Origin: Saccharopolyspora erythraea
GTDB lineage: Bacteria > Actinomycetota > Actinomycetes > Mycobacteriales > Pseudonocardiaceae
DNA length: 64,000 nt
Direction: 5' to 3'
Assembly (NCBI RefSeq): GCF_018141105.1
Contig: NZ_CP054839.1
Location: 3,286,001-3,350,000, forward strand
Shown here: positions 35,262-43,846 of the stretch, one piece after another
Position numbering within the stretch: position 1 is the stretch's first letter
Layout of the letters: every line of letters starts with the position of its first letter
Notes under the pieces: model-generated
Told to the model about the DNA's origin: nothing
The model's database searches: none
Seen by the model: only the letters and a program-made list of their open reading frames with translations
Made by a program: the position numbers and the translations under genes

Positions 35262-35900
35262 ATGGCGCGCATGTCCTCCTCCGCCCGCCAGCCCGCCGAG
35301 CCCGAAGCGCCCAGGCGCACCCGGCGCGGGATCCGCACCAGGGACGCCCTGGTTGCCGCTGCACGCAAGGTCGTCGAAAAGGACGGCTACCTGGACGCTC
35401 GAATCGTCGACATCGCGGCCGAGGCGGGGGTCGCCACCGGCAGCTTCTACACGCATTTCGCCTCGAAGGAGGAGGTCTTCGCCGCGGTCCTGACCGAGTT
35501 GCAGGACGAGATGTTGCACGCGGGAGTCGGCGGCAGCAGCAGGGAGCTGCGCCGCGGGGTGGAGGAAGCCAACCGCGCCTACCTCGAGTCTTACCGCCGC
35601 AACGCGGCGCTGATGGCCGCCATGGAGCAGGCCGCCGCCGTGGATCGACGGTTCCTGCGTCTGCGGCAACAGCGGTCGCAGGCGTTCATCGAGCGAAGCG
35701 CCGCTGCGATCAGTCGGCTCCAGGAGGCCGGCCTCGCCGATCCGGTACTCGATCCGGAGGTCACCGCACGGGCACTCAACGCCATGGTGAGCCGGATGGC
35801 GTACGCGACCTTCGCCACTGAGCAGCCCGTACCCTTCGAGACGCTGGTGGCCACCCTCGCCCGGCTCTGGATGAACGCGCTGCGCATGCCCGAGCAGTGA
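35262..35900 (+). CDS. TetR-family regulator
   Basis: The protein has 212 residues. The helix-turn-helix is at about 25-70 (RDALVAAARKVVEKDGYLDA, IAAEAGVATGSFYTHFASKEEVFAAV), with a helical ligand domain after it. The ATG at 35262 follows GGAAGGGTAGG; a second ATG at 35271 is also possible. It is divergent from the DUF2855 gene with an operator between, so a two-gene regulatory module is likely. The ligand is unknown. Confidence 0.9.
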   Translation: MARMSSSARQPAEPEAPRRTRRGIRTRDALVAAARKVVEKDGYLDARIVDIAAEAGVATGSFYTHFASKEEVFAAVLTELQDEMLHAGVGGSSRELRRGVEEANRAYLESYRRNAALMAAMEQAAAVDRRFLRLRQQRSQAFIERSAAAISRLQEAGLADPVLDPEVTARALNAMVSRMAYATFATEQPVPFETLVATLARLWMNALRMPEQ

Positions 35901-36132
35901 GCCTCAGGTGGCGCGCGCCGGCAGGACCTCCCACCGGCTTGCGGTCCTCAACAGACCGACCTTGGCGACGCTGGCATCGTGCCGGGGCGCGCATCGTGAC
36001 CGTTATTGCGGCCGGGCCACATGAGTAGAGCGACCGTTGGGAGGCCACAGCTAGTAGCTCAGCCCGCTGCCCGCCCCGCTGGTCGCGGAGCGGGCAGCAA
36101 GGGGCCACAACAGTGTCCACAGTGGCCTAAGG

Positions 36133-36999
36133 TTGCATGACATCACGATCCCGCGCGGGCCGATCGAGCTCGCGGCCGACCTCCACCTGCCCGACCACAG
36201 CGATGAAGCCGCGCCGCTGCGCGCCGTGGTGCTCTCCACGCCCGGCAGCAGCGTGAAGGAGCAGATCGGCGCGAATTACGCATCCCGCCTCGCCGCGCGG
36301 GGCATCGCGACGCTGGTGTTCGACCCCGCCCATCAGGGCCAGAGCGGCGGTGAGCCCCGCGACCTCGAAGACCCGTACCGCCGGGGCGAAGACATCTCCT
36401 ACGCGATCGACGCGCTCAGCACACTCCCCGACATCGACCCGGAGCGCATCGGCGTTCTCGGCATCTGCGCCGGCGGAGGCTATGCGGTGCACACCGCCCG
36501 CACGGACCACCGCATCAGGGCGGTCGGCACGGTCGTCCCGGGCAACATGGGCACGTCGTTCCGCGGCTTCCAGGCCGACGGCCCGGCGGCCGCGCTCGAC
36601 GGGATGGCCGACGCGCGCATCGAGGAAACCCGCACCGGTGAGGTGACCCGCGTGAACTGGCTGCCCGACACCTTGGAAGACGCCGCCGCGGCCGGGCTGA
36701 CCGATATCGACACGACCCAGGCGAACCGCCGCCTTTCGCGTGGCGACTCGCTGTTGCTCGGCTACGACGCGTACCACCTGGTCGATCAGCTCATGACCCA
36801 GCCGCTGCAGGTCATCCTCGCCGGACGCATCGGCAACACCGGCTCCTACGAGTCCGGCATGCAGCTCTGGAAACTGGCGCCCAACCCGGTCGATCTCATG
36901 GTGATCGAGGGCGCCGGTCACTACGAGATGTATGACGAGCCCGAGTACGTCGACGCCGCTGTCGATCGGCTCGTCAACTTCTACTCGGACCGCCTGTAA
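36133..36999 (+). CDS. Alpha/beta hydrolase with cysteine-type nucleophile elbow
   Basis: The protein is 288 residues when started at the TTG at 36133; no better start or ribosome site is visible, so the 5' end is uncertain. The fold features are AVVLSTPGSSVKEQIG (oxyanion region), TLVFDPAHQGQSGGEPR, and the elbow LGICAGGGYAV, which has Cys where Ser is usual, as in dienelactone hydrolases. The catalytic His is in IEGAGHYEMYDEPE. Relatives of this type are annotated as DltD/YcjY-like hydrolases of unknown substrate. Confidence 0.8.
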   Translation: MHDITIPRGPIELAADLHLPDHSDEAAPLRAVVLSTPGSSVKEQIGANYASRLAARGIATLVFDPAHQGQSGGEPRDLEDPYRRGEDISYAIDALSTLPDIDPERIGVLGICAGGGYAVHTARTDHRIRAVGTVVPGNMGTSFRGFQADGPAAALDGMADARIEETRTGEVTRVNWLPDTLEDAAAAGLTDIDTTQANRRLSRGDSLLLGYDAYHLVDQLMTQPLQVILAGRIGNTGSYESGMQLWKLAPNPVDLMVIEGAGHYEMYDEPEYVDAAVDRLVNFYSDRL

Positions 37000-37196
37000 G
37001 TCGGAGAGGCCGTCCAGACTGGTACTCCCGAAGCAGATCGTGATCTTGCGTCGTGGCGGTCCCGGACACAAGGCGGCAGCGACGCCAGATCGGATGGTCG
37101 CCGTAGCGGCGAGCACCGTGCTGTGGGGAAGCCGGCTCAGCGTTCAACGGAAGCGGCGGGATTGTCCAGCAAAGACGACAATCCCGCGGCGTGATC

Positions 37197-37495
37197 TCAA
37201 CGTTGATCCCGTCGGCCACATGGTCGGCCCTGAGGTCGAGGCGTGATCGGGCGTCGACGGGTTCTCCCACTTCGACCACGTCGGAGTCGATGGCGGACTT
37301 CCCGCACGGCCGACGCGTCGACGTACGCCAGGACCAGCCGGTAGGACCAGCCGGGACGCGCATCGAAGTGCTCGAACTGGCCGGTCATCGGTCGGACGGT
37401 AGCCACACGGCAAGCGCGTCGGAGTCAGCCAGCGTGGCGAATACCTGGTCCGGTGAGGCGCTGGTGACCCGGACGGCGGCGTCAGTCCGACTCAT
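37197..37495 (-). pseudogene. Broken SRPBCC (AHSA1-type) gene
   Basis: Conserved family segments occur in different frames of the - strand. An ATG at 37495 begins MSRTDAAVRVTSASPDQVFA and runs to LAVWLPSD; after a shift come MTGQFEHFDARPGWSYRLVL and AYVDAS; after another shift come GKSAIDSDVVE and, with the middle of the family missing, RADHVADGI. So at least two frameshifts and an internal deletion have occurred. The start overlaps the 3' end of the reductase-like gene by 14 bp, meaning that the two were once a coupled pair. Confidence 0.75.
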
Positions 37496-38045
37496 CGCTG
37501 GCGCGCCTGTAGCGCTCGTAGATCACGCGCGAGCCGAACGTCCTGGTCTCGACCAGGTCTAGCCGAACGTGTTCGGTGACCGGCGGCAGGAAGGGCGTGC
37601 CGCCACCGACGACGACCGGATTGCGGAACATGCGCAGCTCGTCGACGAGGCCGAGCTCGATCGCTGCCGCGGCCAGGCCGGCGCCGCCGATCGCGACGTC
37701 CTTGTCGGTCGCGCCGAGCGCGGCAGCGGCCTCCTCTCCCACCGACGCCTCGGCGAGCCGGGCGTTGCCCTCAACGCTGTCGAGCGTGCGGGTGAAGACG
37801 ACCTTCGGGATAGCGCACCAGAGATCGGCGAACGCGGCCCCGAGCTCGTTGTCGCGCATCGACGGGTCGGTTTCCCACGGCAGCATGGTCTCGTAAAGCC
37901 TGCGGCCGCACAGAAAGCCGCCGAGCTCGCGTGTCTGCGCGATGTGGAAACGAAACTGCTCCTCGGTAGGGACTGACCATCCGAACGCGCCCTCGCGGTC
38001 GGCGATGAAGCCGTCCACCGACACGCTCATCGAGTAGATCAGCAT
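37482..38045 (-). CDS. Dihydrofolate reductase-like (RibD C-terminal domain) protein
   Basis: The protein has 187 residues. RibD_C features are MLIYSMSVSVDGFIADREG, GGFLCGRRLYETM, KVVFTRTLDSVEGNARL, VAIGGAGLAAAAI and the C-terminal LDLVETRTFGSRVIYERY. Proteins of this group in actinomycetes are putative reductases of unknown substrate. The YjgC/YyaP type often pairs with SRPBCC proteins, and a broken SRPBCC gene indeed follows directly. The start ATG at 38045 has no strong ribosome site. Confidence 0.87.
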   Translation of the reverse strand: MLIYSMSVSVDGFIADREGAFGWSVPTEEQFRFHIAQTRELGGFLCGRRLYETMLPWETDPSMRDNELGAAFADLWCAIPKVVFTRTLDSVEGNARLAEASVGEEAAAALGATDKDVAIGGAGLAAAAIELGLVDELRMFRNPVVVGGGTPFLPPVTEHVRLDLVETRTFGSRVIYERYRRASDESD

Positions 38046-38138
38046 GGCTTCACGCTCATCGCACCGGAGCGACGAACGATGATCGCGATGAAGTTCACCA
38101 TTGAGCTTGACATCGGGATCTCCTTCCTTCTGCAGTCG

Positions 38139-38945
38139 TCAATCCGCGAGGAAACGCTGGACCAACGGCACGACTGCCGCCGGGTCGACGACGTGTTGCT
38201 GGCCTCCGACGACCTGCCGCTCGCCGTGCGGCAGGCTCTCCACGATCGCGTCGGCTGCCCGGCCGAAGAAGTCTGGCCGCAGGTCATCCATGCCGGACTC
38301 GGTCGGGCTTGCTCCGCCTGTCAGCACCAGGGTTGGCTGGTCGACCTTCGCCAGGCGAGCGGTGGGCGGATGGTTGTCACCCATGCAGGCGGCGTCGTAG
38401 GCCAGGGTGGGCGCGAGCGTCACCAGGCCTGGCCACATGGGCGACTGCTTCGCCCTTTCGATTGCCTCTTCGGGTGCACCCCAGGTCCGCATGGCGTGCG
38501 CGAAGGCCTCCGCGCGGTTGTCCTCGTCGAGAAGCGCCTGCAAGGTGTCCTTGTACTGCTGGTGCCGTTGCGGGGCGTCATCGGAGATGTCGTAAGGGAC
38601 CTCGTACACCACGAGCTTGTTGATCGGCAATCCGGCGGCCGCGGCTTCAAGCGCGAGCGCACCACCCGACGAGGCGCCGTAGACGTGCGCAGCCCCGCCT
38701 GCCTCGGCGATCACCGCCTCAAGATCCCCGATCTCACGCTCCAGCGCATAGGGTGCCGTGTCCCCACTCTTTCCCCGGCCGCGCCGGGCGTAGTTGTACA
38801 CGGTGAAATGTTCCGAGAGAGCGGCGGCGACGGGAGCGAGTTCCGCACCATCATCGGCAGCGCCACCCACCATGATGACAGCCGGACCGCTACCCGCCCG
38901 ACCATAGGAGAGCGACGTACCGTCCTTCGAGGTTACCGTACCCAT
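38139..38945 (-). CDS. Alpha/beta hydrolase
   Basis: The protein has 268 residues. Fold markers are YGRAGSGPAVIMVGGA, VYNYARRGRGKSGDT, nucleophile Ser in YGASSGGALALEAAA, and a C-terminal His in QQHVVDPAAVVP. Substrate cannot be inferred. It lies upstream of the reductase-like gene with a 93-bp gap and may be in the same transcript. Confidence 0.85.
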   Translation of the reverse strand: MGTVTSKDGTSLSYGRAGSGPAVIMVGGAADDGAELAPVAAALSEHFTVYNYARRGRGKSGDTAPYALEREIGDLEAVIAEAGGAAHVYGASSGGALALEAAAAGLPINKLVVYEVPYDISDDAPQRHQQYKDTLQALLDEDNRAEAFAHAMRTWGAPEEAIERAKQSPMWPGLVTLAPTLAYDAACMGDNHPPTARLAKVDQPTLVLTGGASPTESGMDDLRPDFFGRAADAIVESLPHGERQVVGGQQHVVDPAAVVPLVQRFLAD

Positions 38946-39124
38946 CTACGTCGTCCTCAAATAGTTTCGAACAGATGCGGTACGGACTTTACCGTGAAAC
39001 CGGCAAAGTCCGGACTTCTCCAATCATGTGTTCCTGAGATGGCGGTTCGCGAACCAGCTACATGGGTCGCCAGAACTGCCGGCCCACTCCCGGTACGGAT
39101 CGTCGTTTCCGAAAAAGATCACGT

Positions 39125-39420
39125 TCAGTCCGTGTTGGCCCCAGCGCTGCCACCGTAGAGGATGATCGACTCGTTGTCGCCGCCGATGTCCGTGGCGTGG
39201 CGTGGTGGGCGGTCCACAACAGCGCGGCGTAGGCGTCGTCGTGGGCGGCGGGGAAGGGGTGTTCGGGCGCGAGGCGGTACTCGACCGAGACGGGGACCGC
39301 TCCGAGGTCTGCGGCGAGGTCGAGGACGTCCGGCAGACCGAACCGGCTGTTGCCCTGATCAGCCCGCCGCCATGGGTCGTGAAGAGCACCGGACACCCGC
39401 TCGGGTGACCAGTCGGAACC
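39125..39420 (-). pseudogene. Remnant of an HSL-family esterase
   Basis: Three signatures of the hormone-sensitive-lipase family lie in order on the - strand but in three frames: [11 protein letters not shown] (oxyanion HGGG), then [20 protein letters not shown] with [19 protein letters not shown], then [19 protein letters not shown] (GGSAG elbow), immediately followed by a stop at 39125. Both the N terminus and the whole C-terminal catalytic Asp/His part are absent. Confidence 0.75.
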
Positions 39421-39431
39421 GCGAGCGGTGG

Positions 39432-39899
39432 ATGACGGTGGTAGCCAGCGTCGGCGCCGGCGTCAACGCGGGGGTGTTTTTCGCGTTCTCCGCCTTCATC
39501 ATGCCCGGCTTGCATGAACTACCGGCCGGTGTGGCGATCCCTGCGATGCAGGCGTTCAATCGCACTGCGGTCACCGCACCGTTCATGTTGGTGCTGCTCG
39601 GTACCGCCGTGCTGTGCGTCGTGGTGATCATCCGAGCGTTCATGACGTGGAGCACGGCTTCGGGCCGGTGGATGCTCGGGGGCGCCGTGGTCTACCTGCT
39701 CGCGGCGATCGTGATCACCGTGGTGTGCAGCGTTCCGATCAACGACGCTATCGATGCGCTCACCCCGTTCAGCAGCGAGGCGGTCGCGAGCTGGGCTGAC
39801 CTTTCCACCCGGTGGCTCTGGTGGAACCACCTGCGAGCGCTCGGCACGACCGGCGCTGCCGCTGCGCTCGCGATCGCATTGCGCCCGTCCAGACGGTAG
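39432..39899 (+). CDS. DUF1772 family integral membrane protein
   Basis: The protein has 155 residues with four hydrophobic segments. DUF1772 features are [42 protein letters not shown] and the C-terminal [18 protein letters not shown]. The ATG at 39432 has a weak site; the GTG at 39405 is an alternative. Fungal relatives include anthrone-oxygenase-like proteins. The bacterial role is unknown. Confidence 0.82.
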   Translation: MTVVASVGAGVNAGVFFAFSAFIMPGLHELPAGVAIPAMQAFNRTAVTAPFMLVLLGTAVLCVVVIIRAFMTWSTASGRWMLGGAVVYLLAAIVITVVCSVPINDAIDALTPFSSEAVASWADLSTRWLWWNHLRALGTTGAAAALAIALRPSRR

Positions 39900-40293
39900 T
39901 CCGGTGCCGTGCCTCCCGAGCGCTGGCGACGTCGCGATCAATGCCAGAGAGAGCGCGGATTCTCATCATCGACCCGACCGGGAGGACGCCAAGATTGCTC
40001 GTGGTGGCTGAGGCATTTCCTGGTCGAGCGCATCCTGCACCTGAAGCCTGTACCTGACCGGTACCCGGAGCCGAGCACCCACATAGAGCGGGTGCGATAA
40101 CCCGTCCGGACGGTTCCGGCTGGACATGGACAAAGGCCTGGATCTAGATGTGAAGGCGGTATAGCCGGACTGGAGAACGCTCGCCCAGTGGCGTGAGCGC
40201 GCATCAGTCCAAGATCAGATGATCGGATCGGATCGCAATGGTCGGGCGCGGCCGGGGTGTCTTCGGCCAGGGTTGATGTCGAAGGGAGGCTTC
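39900..40293. other. 394-bp intergenic region
   Basis: No frame with convincing codon use or a recognisable gene fragment. It holds the promoter of the AraC-GyrI gene and a good ribosome site (AAGGGAGG at 40282-40289). Confidence 0.45.
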
Positions 40294-41163
40294 ATGATCT
40301 CGGCACTGAACCGGCTTGTCGATCTTGTTGAGGAACACCTCGCCGAGGAGTTCGATGTCGACGCGGCCGCCAGGACACTCGGCACGACCGAATACCACCT
40401 GCGCCGGATGTTCTCGTCGTTGGCCGGGATGCCGCTGTCGGAATACGTGCGCCGACGCCGCATGACCGTCGCCGCCGCCGACCTCTTCCGGGACCAGGAC
40501 GATCTGCTGACGATCGCCGTTCGGCACGGATACGGCTCGACGGAGGCGTTCGGGCGGGCGTTCCGGGCAGTCCACGGCGCCCGCCCCAGCGACGTCCGCC
40601 GCGACGGAGGCCCCCTTCGCACACAACCGCAGCTCAGGTTCCGCCTGACAGTCGAAGGGAGTATCCCCATGGACACCCGCATCGTCGAGCGCCCCGCCTT
40701 CCGGCTCGTCGGACACGCAGCTCGGGTTCCGCTCATCCACCGGGGCATCAACCCGCACATTCAGCGGCACATCGCCTCGCTGGCGCAGGAGGAACATGCG
40801 CGGCTGAAGGCCCTCGGAGACACCGAGCCGGGGGGCCTGCTGCAAGTCTGCGATGACCTCGACCCCGACGGCACCGAGGGCAGCGAACTGACCTACCTGC
40901 ACGGGGTCGCTGTCTCCCAGGGCACCCCGGCTCCCGGTGACCTCGACGCGATCGAGGCGCCGGCCGGTAGGTGGGCGGTCTTTCACACCGCCGGACCCCA
41001 TCCGCAGACCCTGCAGGAGGCCTGGGCCGCGACCGCGACCGAGTGGTTTCCATCCAACCCGTGGCGTCTGCGGCCGGGCCCCTCGATCGTTGCGGTCCTC
41101 GAGCGCGCGGATGACTTCAGCACCGCGACCTGCGAGCTGTGGCTGCCCATCGAACCGGCGTGA
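40294..41163 (+). CDS. AraC-family regulator with C-terminal GyrI-like effector-binding domain
   Basis: The protein has 289 residues from the ATG at 40294, placed 4 bp after AAGGGAGG; earlier ATGs lack a site. The two AraC helix-turn-helices are at 1-105 (DAAARTLGTTEYHLRRMFSS, LLTIAVRHGYGSTEAFGRAF). The GyrI/SbmC-like domain is at about 130-289 (ERPAFRLVGHAARVP, EAPAGRWAVFHTAGPHP, ATCELWLPIEP). The layout is that of Rob/BmrR-like multidrug sensors. The target is unknown. Confidence 0.9.
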   Translation: MISALNRLVDLVEEHLAEEFDVDAAARTLGTTEYHLRRMFSSLAGMPLSEYVRRRRMTVAAADLFRDQDDLLTIAVRHGYGSTEAFGRAFRAVHGARPSDVRRDGGPLRTQPQLRFRLTVEGSIPMDTRIVERPAFRLVGHAARVPLIHRGINPHIQRHIASLAQEEHARLKALGDTEPGGLLQVCDDLDPDGTEGSELTYLHGVAVSQGTPAPGDLDAIEAPAGRWAVFHTAGPHPQTLQEAWAATATEWFPSNPWRLRPGPSIVAVLERADDFSTATCELWLPIEPA

Positions 41164-41679
41164 CAGCCGCTGGCCCAGCGCATTGAGCGGGCGCGCAAGA
41201 TCGGCGAGCTGCTGGACTCGGCGCGGTCACCGGACCTCGCGGCGTTGCTGGCCGGGAACCCGCAGCCGGCCCAGGCCCGCACACTGGCGCCACGATGCGG
41301 GCCGCCGGCCGCGCCCACGCGCTGATCGCGTTCAGCCGTGGCAGCACGAGCCGCGTGGACCTCGCTCGACGGGCGGTGACCGGCACGACCTGGGAGCGGG
41401 TTCTCAGACGCCCGGGCTCCACAGATCGCCGGTCAGCGTTGTACAGATCTACCTGGCTTGCCAAACGCTTTGGCGGGCCGCGTTCCCACCTCTCGTCAGG
41501 GTCGGTGCTGGTCCTGTACGTGGTGTGCACTGGCATCGGCTGGAACCCGCTGCCGACCCGCTCGGCACCTCGGTGCGAAGCGTTGGCGACGGCGTGCTCG
41601 ACCCGCGGTGCCCCAGGTCGACCCGGTCGGCCGGTGGGTCGTGTACATGGGGGAGGGATCGACTTGGACGAGAAGTGAG
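41164..41679. other. 516-bp region with possible gene remnants
   Basis: Short frames with good codon use follow the AraC gene on the + strand (QRIERARKIGELLDSARSPD from about 41176, and in another frame RAHALIAFSRGSTSRVDLAR from about 41303), each ending without a domain I recognise. They look like a decayed gene rather than random sequence, but I cannot name the family. Confidence 0.3.
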
Positions 41680-42450
41680 GTGCCGGTGACCGAGGTGAGC
41701 ATCTGTGAGAAGGCCCGTCCGCACGTCTACGCGGAGCTGGTCGCCCCGGACGACGTCGACGACGAGCTGGTGTTCGCCACGATGGCCGTGGACGCGCTCT
41801 TTTCCCTGGGTGACGGTCTCTTCGAGCCGCTCGCGGTGAACGTCGAGGTCGCCTGCTGCGACACCGAGTTCGGCTATCCACTCATTCAGCCACGGCCGGT
41901 TGCACGCTTTCACCAGCTCCGCCTCGCCGCGTCCCCGGAAACGGTCATGATCCCCGAGATCTGGAGCGAGCTCCTGGTGAGGCTGACCGAACGACTCGAT
42001 CGTGCCGCCCTCCTGCACTGGCTCGGCACCCTCCTCGCCGAGCAGCAATGCTCGCAGTCGGACACCAGGACCAGCTGGACCGAGCTGATCGTCGAAGCGG
42101 TCCGTGCCCGTCTGCCCGAAGCGACGAGCCACGGTGTCGAAAGCGGTAGCAACGAGCTGCCGGTATCGGAGGGAGCCGGGGTGATCCGCTATCCCGTCGA
42201 GCGAATCGGGGACGCCCTGTGGGTGGCCGGCCCGCTCGCGGCGAGCTCCGGCACGGCTGCGTTCGGGCTGAGGGTCACCAACGAAGCCGGGTGCCTGTCT
42301 CTCGACTGGTCGCTGAACTGGTCGCCGTGGATCGACCAGGACGGTGCGGGCCGCCCCGACATCGAAGCCGCCATCCGCCGACTCTCGGCCATGGGGTGGG
42401 ATGTGACGCCGGATCCGGGCGGTTACGGGACATCGGCGCGCTACCGCTGA
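41680..42450 (+). CDS. Hypothetical protein of unknown family
   Basis: This predicted protein has 256 residues from a GTG at 41680 after AGAAGTGAGG; GTGs at 41686 and 41695 and an ATG at 41647 are alternatives. It is acidic and soluble with no signal peptide. Recognisable composition includes a helical half (MIPEIWSELLVRLTERLDRA) and a beta-rich half (LWVAGPLAASSGTAAFGLRV, CLSLDWSLNWSPW). The Trp-rich C-terminal half recalls immunity-protein-like folds, but that is only an impression. A strong terminator follows 30 bp after the stop, indicating a monocistronic unit. Confidence 0.65.
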   Translation: MPVTEVSICEKARPHVYAELVAPDDVDDELVFATMAVDALFSLGDGLFEPLAVNVEVACCDTEFGYPLIQPRPVARFHQLRLAASPETVMIPEIWSELLVRLTERLDRAALLHWLGTLLAEQQCSQSDTRTSWTELIVEAVRARLPEATSHGVESGSNELPVSEGAGVIRYPVERIGDALWVAGPLAASSGTAAFGLRVTNEAGCLSLDWSLNWSPWIDQDGAGRPDIEAAIRRLSAMGWDVTPDPGGYGTSARYR

Positions 42451-42480
42451 GCCCACGCATCAGATCCGTTCTGGGCACGA

Positions 42481-42513
42481 CGAACGCCCCGACCAGCACG
42501 GTCGGGGCGTTCG
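42481..42513 (+). terminator. Perfect 14-bp stem intrinsic terminator
   Basis: Arms CGAACGCCCCGACC (42481-42494) and GGTCGGGGCGTTCG (42500-42513) pair completely around a 5-nt loop AGCAC, 30 bp after the hypothetical gene. No U-tract follows, as usual in actinobacteria. Confidence 0.85.
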
Positions 42514-42911
42514 CTTCGCCGGGACTGTGACCGGATCAGCAGCGCGGGCGTGAGACCTCGGCTCGGCCGTGCCGCCCAGCCTTCTCGCGGCAGCCGGCGC
42601 CACCACGGCGTCGTGGTGGCGCTGCTGCTCGACGCCACCCGCGGCGACCACACGCAGCGACAGCCTCACCCCGGTGATCGCCGCAGTCATGTTGGCGATC
42701 ACTGGCCTGATCAGGCTGCCTCTCTTCGTTGCCGAGCAGCACCGGGTCCACGTCGCCGCTCCAATCCAGCACGCCGAGAGGTTTTTCGATGATCAACGCT
42801 CCGCCAGCGCCCTGGTGGGCAGGAGTGACCATCCCGGCGACCGCCGATGCGGGTACCTCGCCGATGACGCCGACCCGATGTCCGGGATCGCGGGCTCAGC
42901 CTCGCGGTTGC
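42514..42911. other. 398-bp region without an intact gene
   Basis: It lies between the terminator and the convergent GPP34 gene. One + strand segment encodes a hydrophobic stretch (TPVIAAVMLAITGLIRLP) that may come from a decayed membrane protein. Nothing else is recognisable. Confidence 0.35.
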
Positions 42912-43550
42912 CTACGCGTTCGCGGCGGCGGCGCGGATTCGATCGATCACCACCTTCGTCGCGGGTACCGCGTCACCGCCGTGCTCGGCCAACGCCTTGA
43001 TGCGTTTCCGCTGCTTCCACAACTCGCCGATCGACGCGTGCTTGCGCAGCAACTCGCCCGCGCCGGCGAGACCGATCAGCGCGGCGTCCTCCCGATCGAC
43101 CTCGTGCACCGGTGTGGAACCGAACAGCACATCCACGACATGGCGTTGCAGCTGTTGGACCGCGGCGGGATCGGTCGGCGTGATCCGGTCCGTTTGGAAA
43201 ACGCCGAGCGTGCGGCGGCTTTCAACCTCGATGACACCGCGTGCGGCCAGGTCATCACGCACCAGGCCGAACGTGTCCCGCGCGTTTCGCCGCACCCAAT
43301 TCTTCCAACTGGCGGGACGGGAACTGCTGATCTCGTCGAATGCCCCGGCAAGGACCGGATCCACCGGCCGCGACGTGGCGACCGCCTTGGCCTTTCCGTC
43401 GGAATCGATCAGCAGACCGCCCGCCGAGAGCTCGGTCAGCACTGCCCCGCGCAGCACGATTCCGAGGAAGCGCCGATGGGTCAAGCGCTGCTTGTCGAGG
43501 TGGTAGGCCAGTAGTAGGGTCTTCGCGGCCAGGGGCAGTTCGGAATGCAT
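42912..43550 (-). CDS. GPP34 (GOLPH3/Vps74-like) family protein
   Basis: The protein has 212 residues from the ATG at 43550 with a GAGGAGA site. Family features are AAKTLLLAYHLDKQRL, GIVLRGAVLTELSAGGLLI, and the C-terminal helices around LRKHASIGELWKQRKRIKAL. In eukaryotes GOLPH3 binds phosphatidylinositol 4-phosphate. The actinobacterial versions are of unknown function, often near stress or morphology genes. It appears to be a single-gene unit. Confidence 0.82.
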   Translation of the reverse strand: MHSELPLAAKTLLLAYHLDKQRLTHRRFLGIVLRGAVLTELSAGGLLIDSDGKAKAVATSRPVDPVLAGAFDEISSSRPASWKNWVRRNARDTFGLVRDDLAARGVIEVESRRTLGVFQTDRITPTDPAAVQQLQRHVVDVLFGSTPVHEVDREDAALIGLAGAGELLRKHASIGELWKQRKRIKALAEHGGDAVPATKVVIDRIRAAAANA

Positions 43551-43846
43551 GAGCTGTCTCCTCGTTCGCTGGATCCTGAATCGCTTCCGTGTTGCGGCGC
43601 GCCTCAGCTTTCGCGATGCCACCCGAGACACCTTCGCCGCAAGGGAAGTACGCGCGCCTGGTCCGGGGCCATGAGGCCTGGACATCCGGCGCGGCGGGGT
43701 GTGCGAGTGGTCATCGCGGAAGATCTTGGCCGCCGACGCCGTGATCCCGCGTCCGGCCGACGGCCACGGACGAGCAGACCTCGGCATGGGTCGACATCGA
43801 CTTTGGTCTATGTCCCGATCAACCCGCGTGCACCTAGGCTCGCCGC

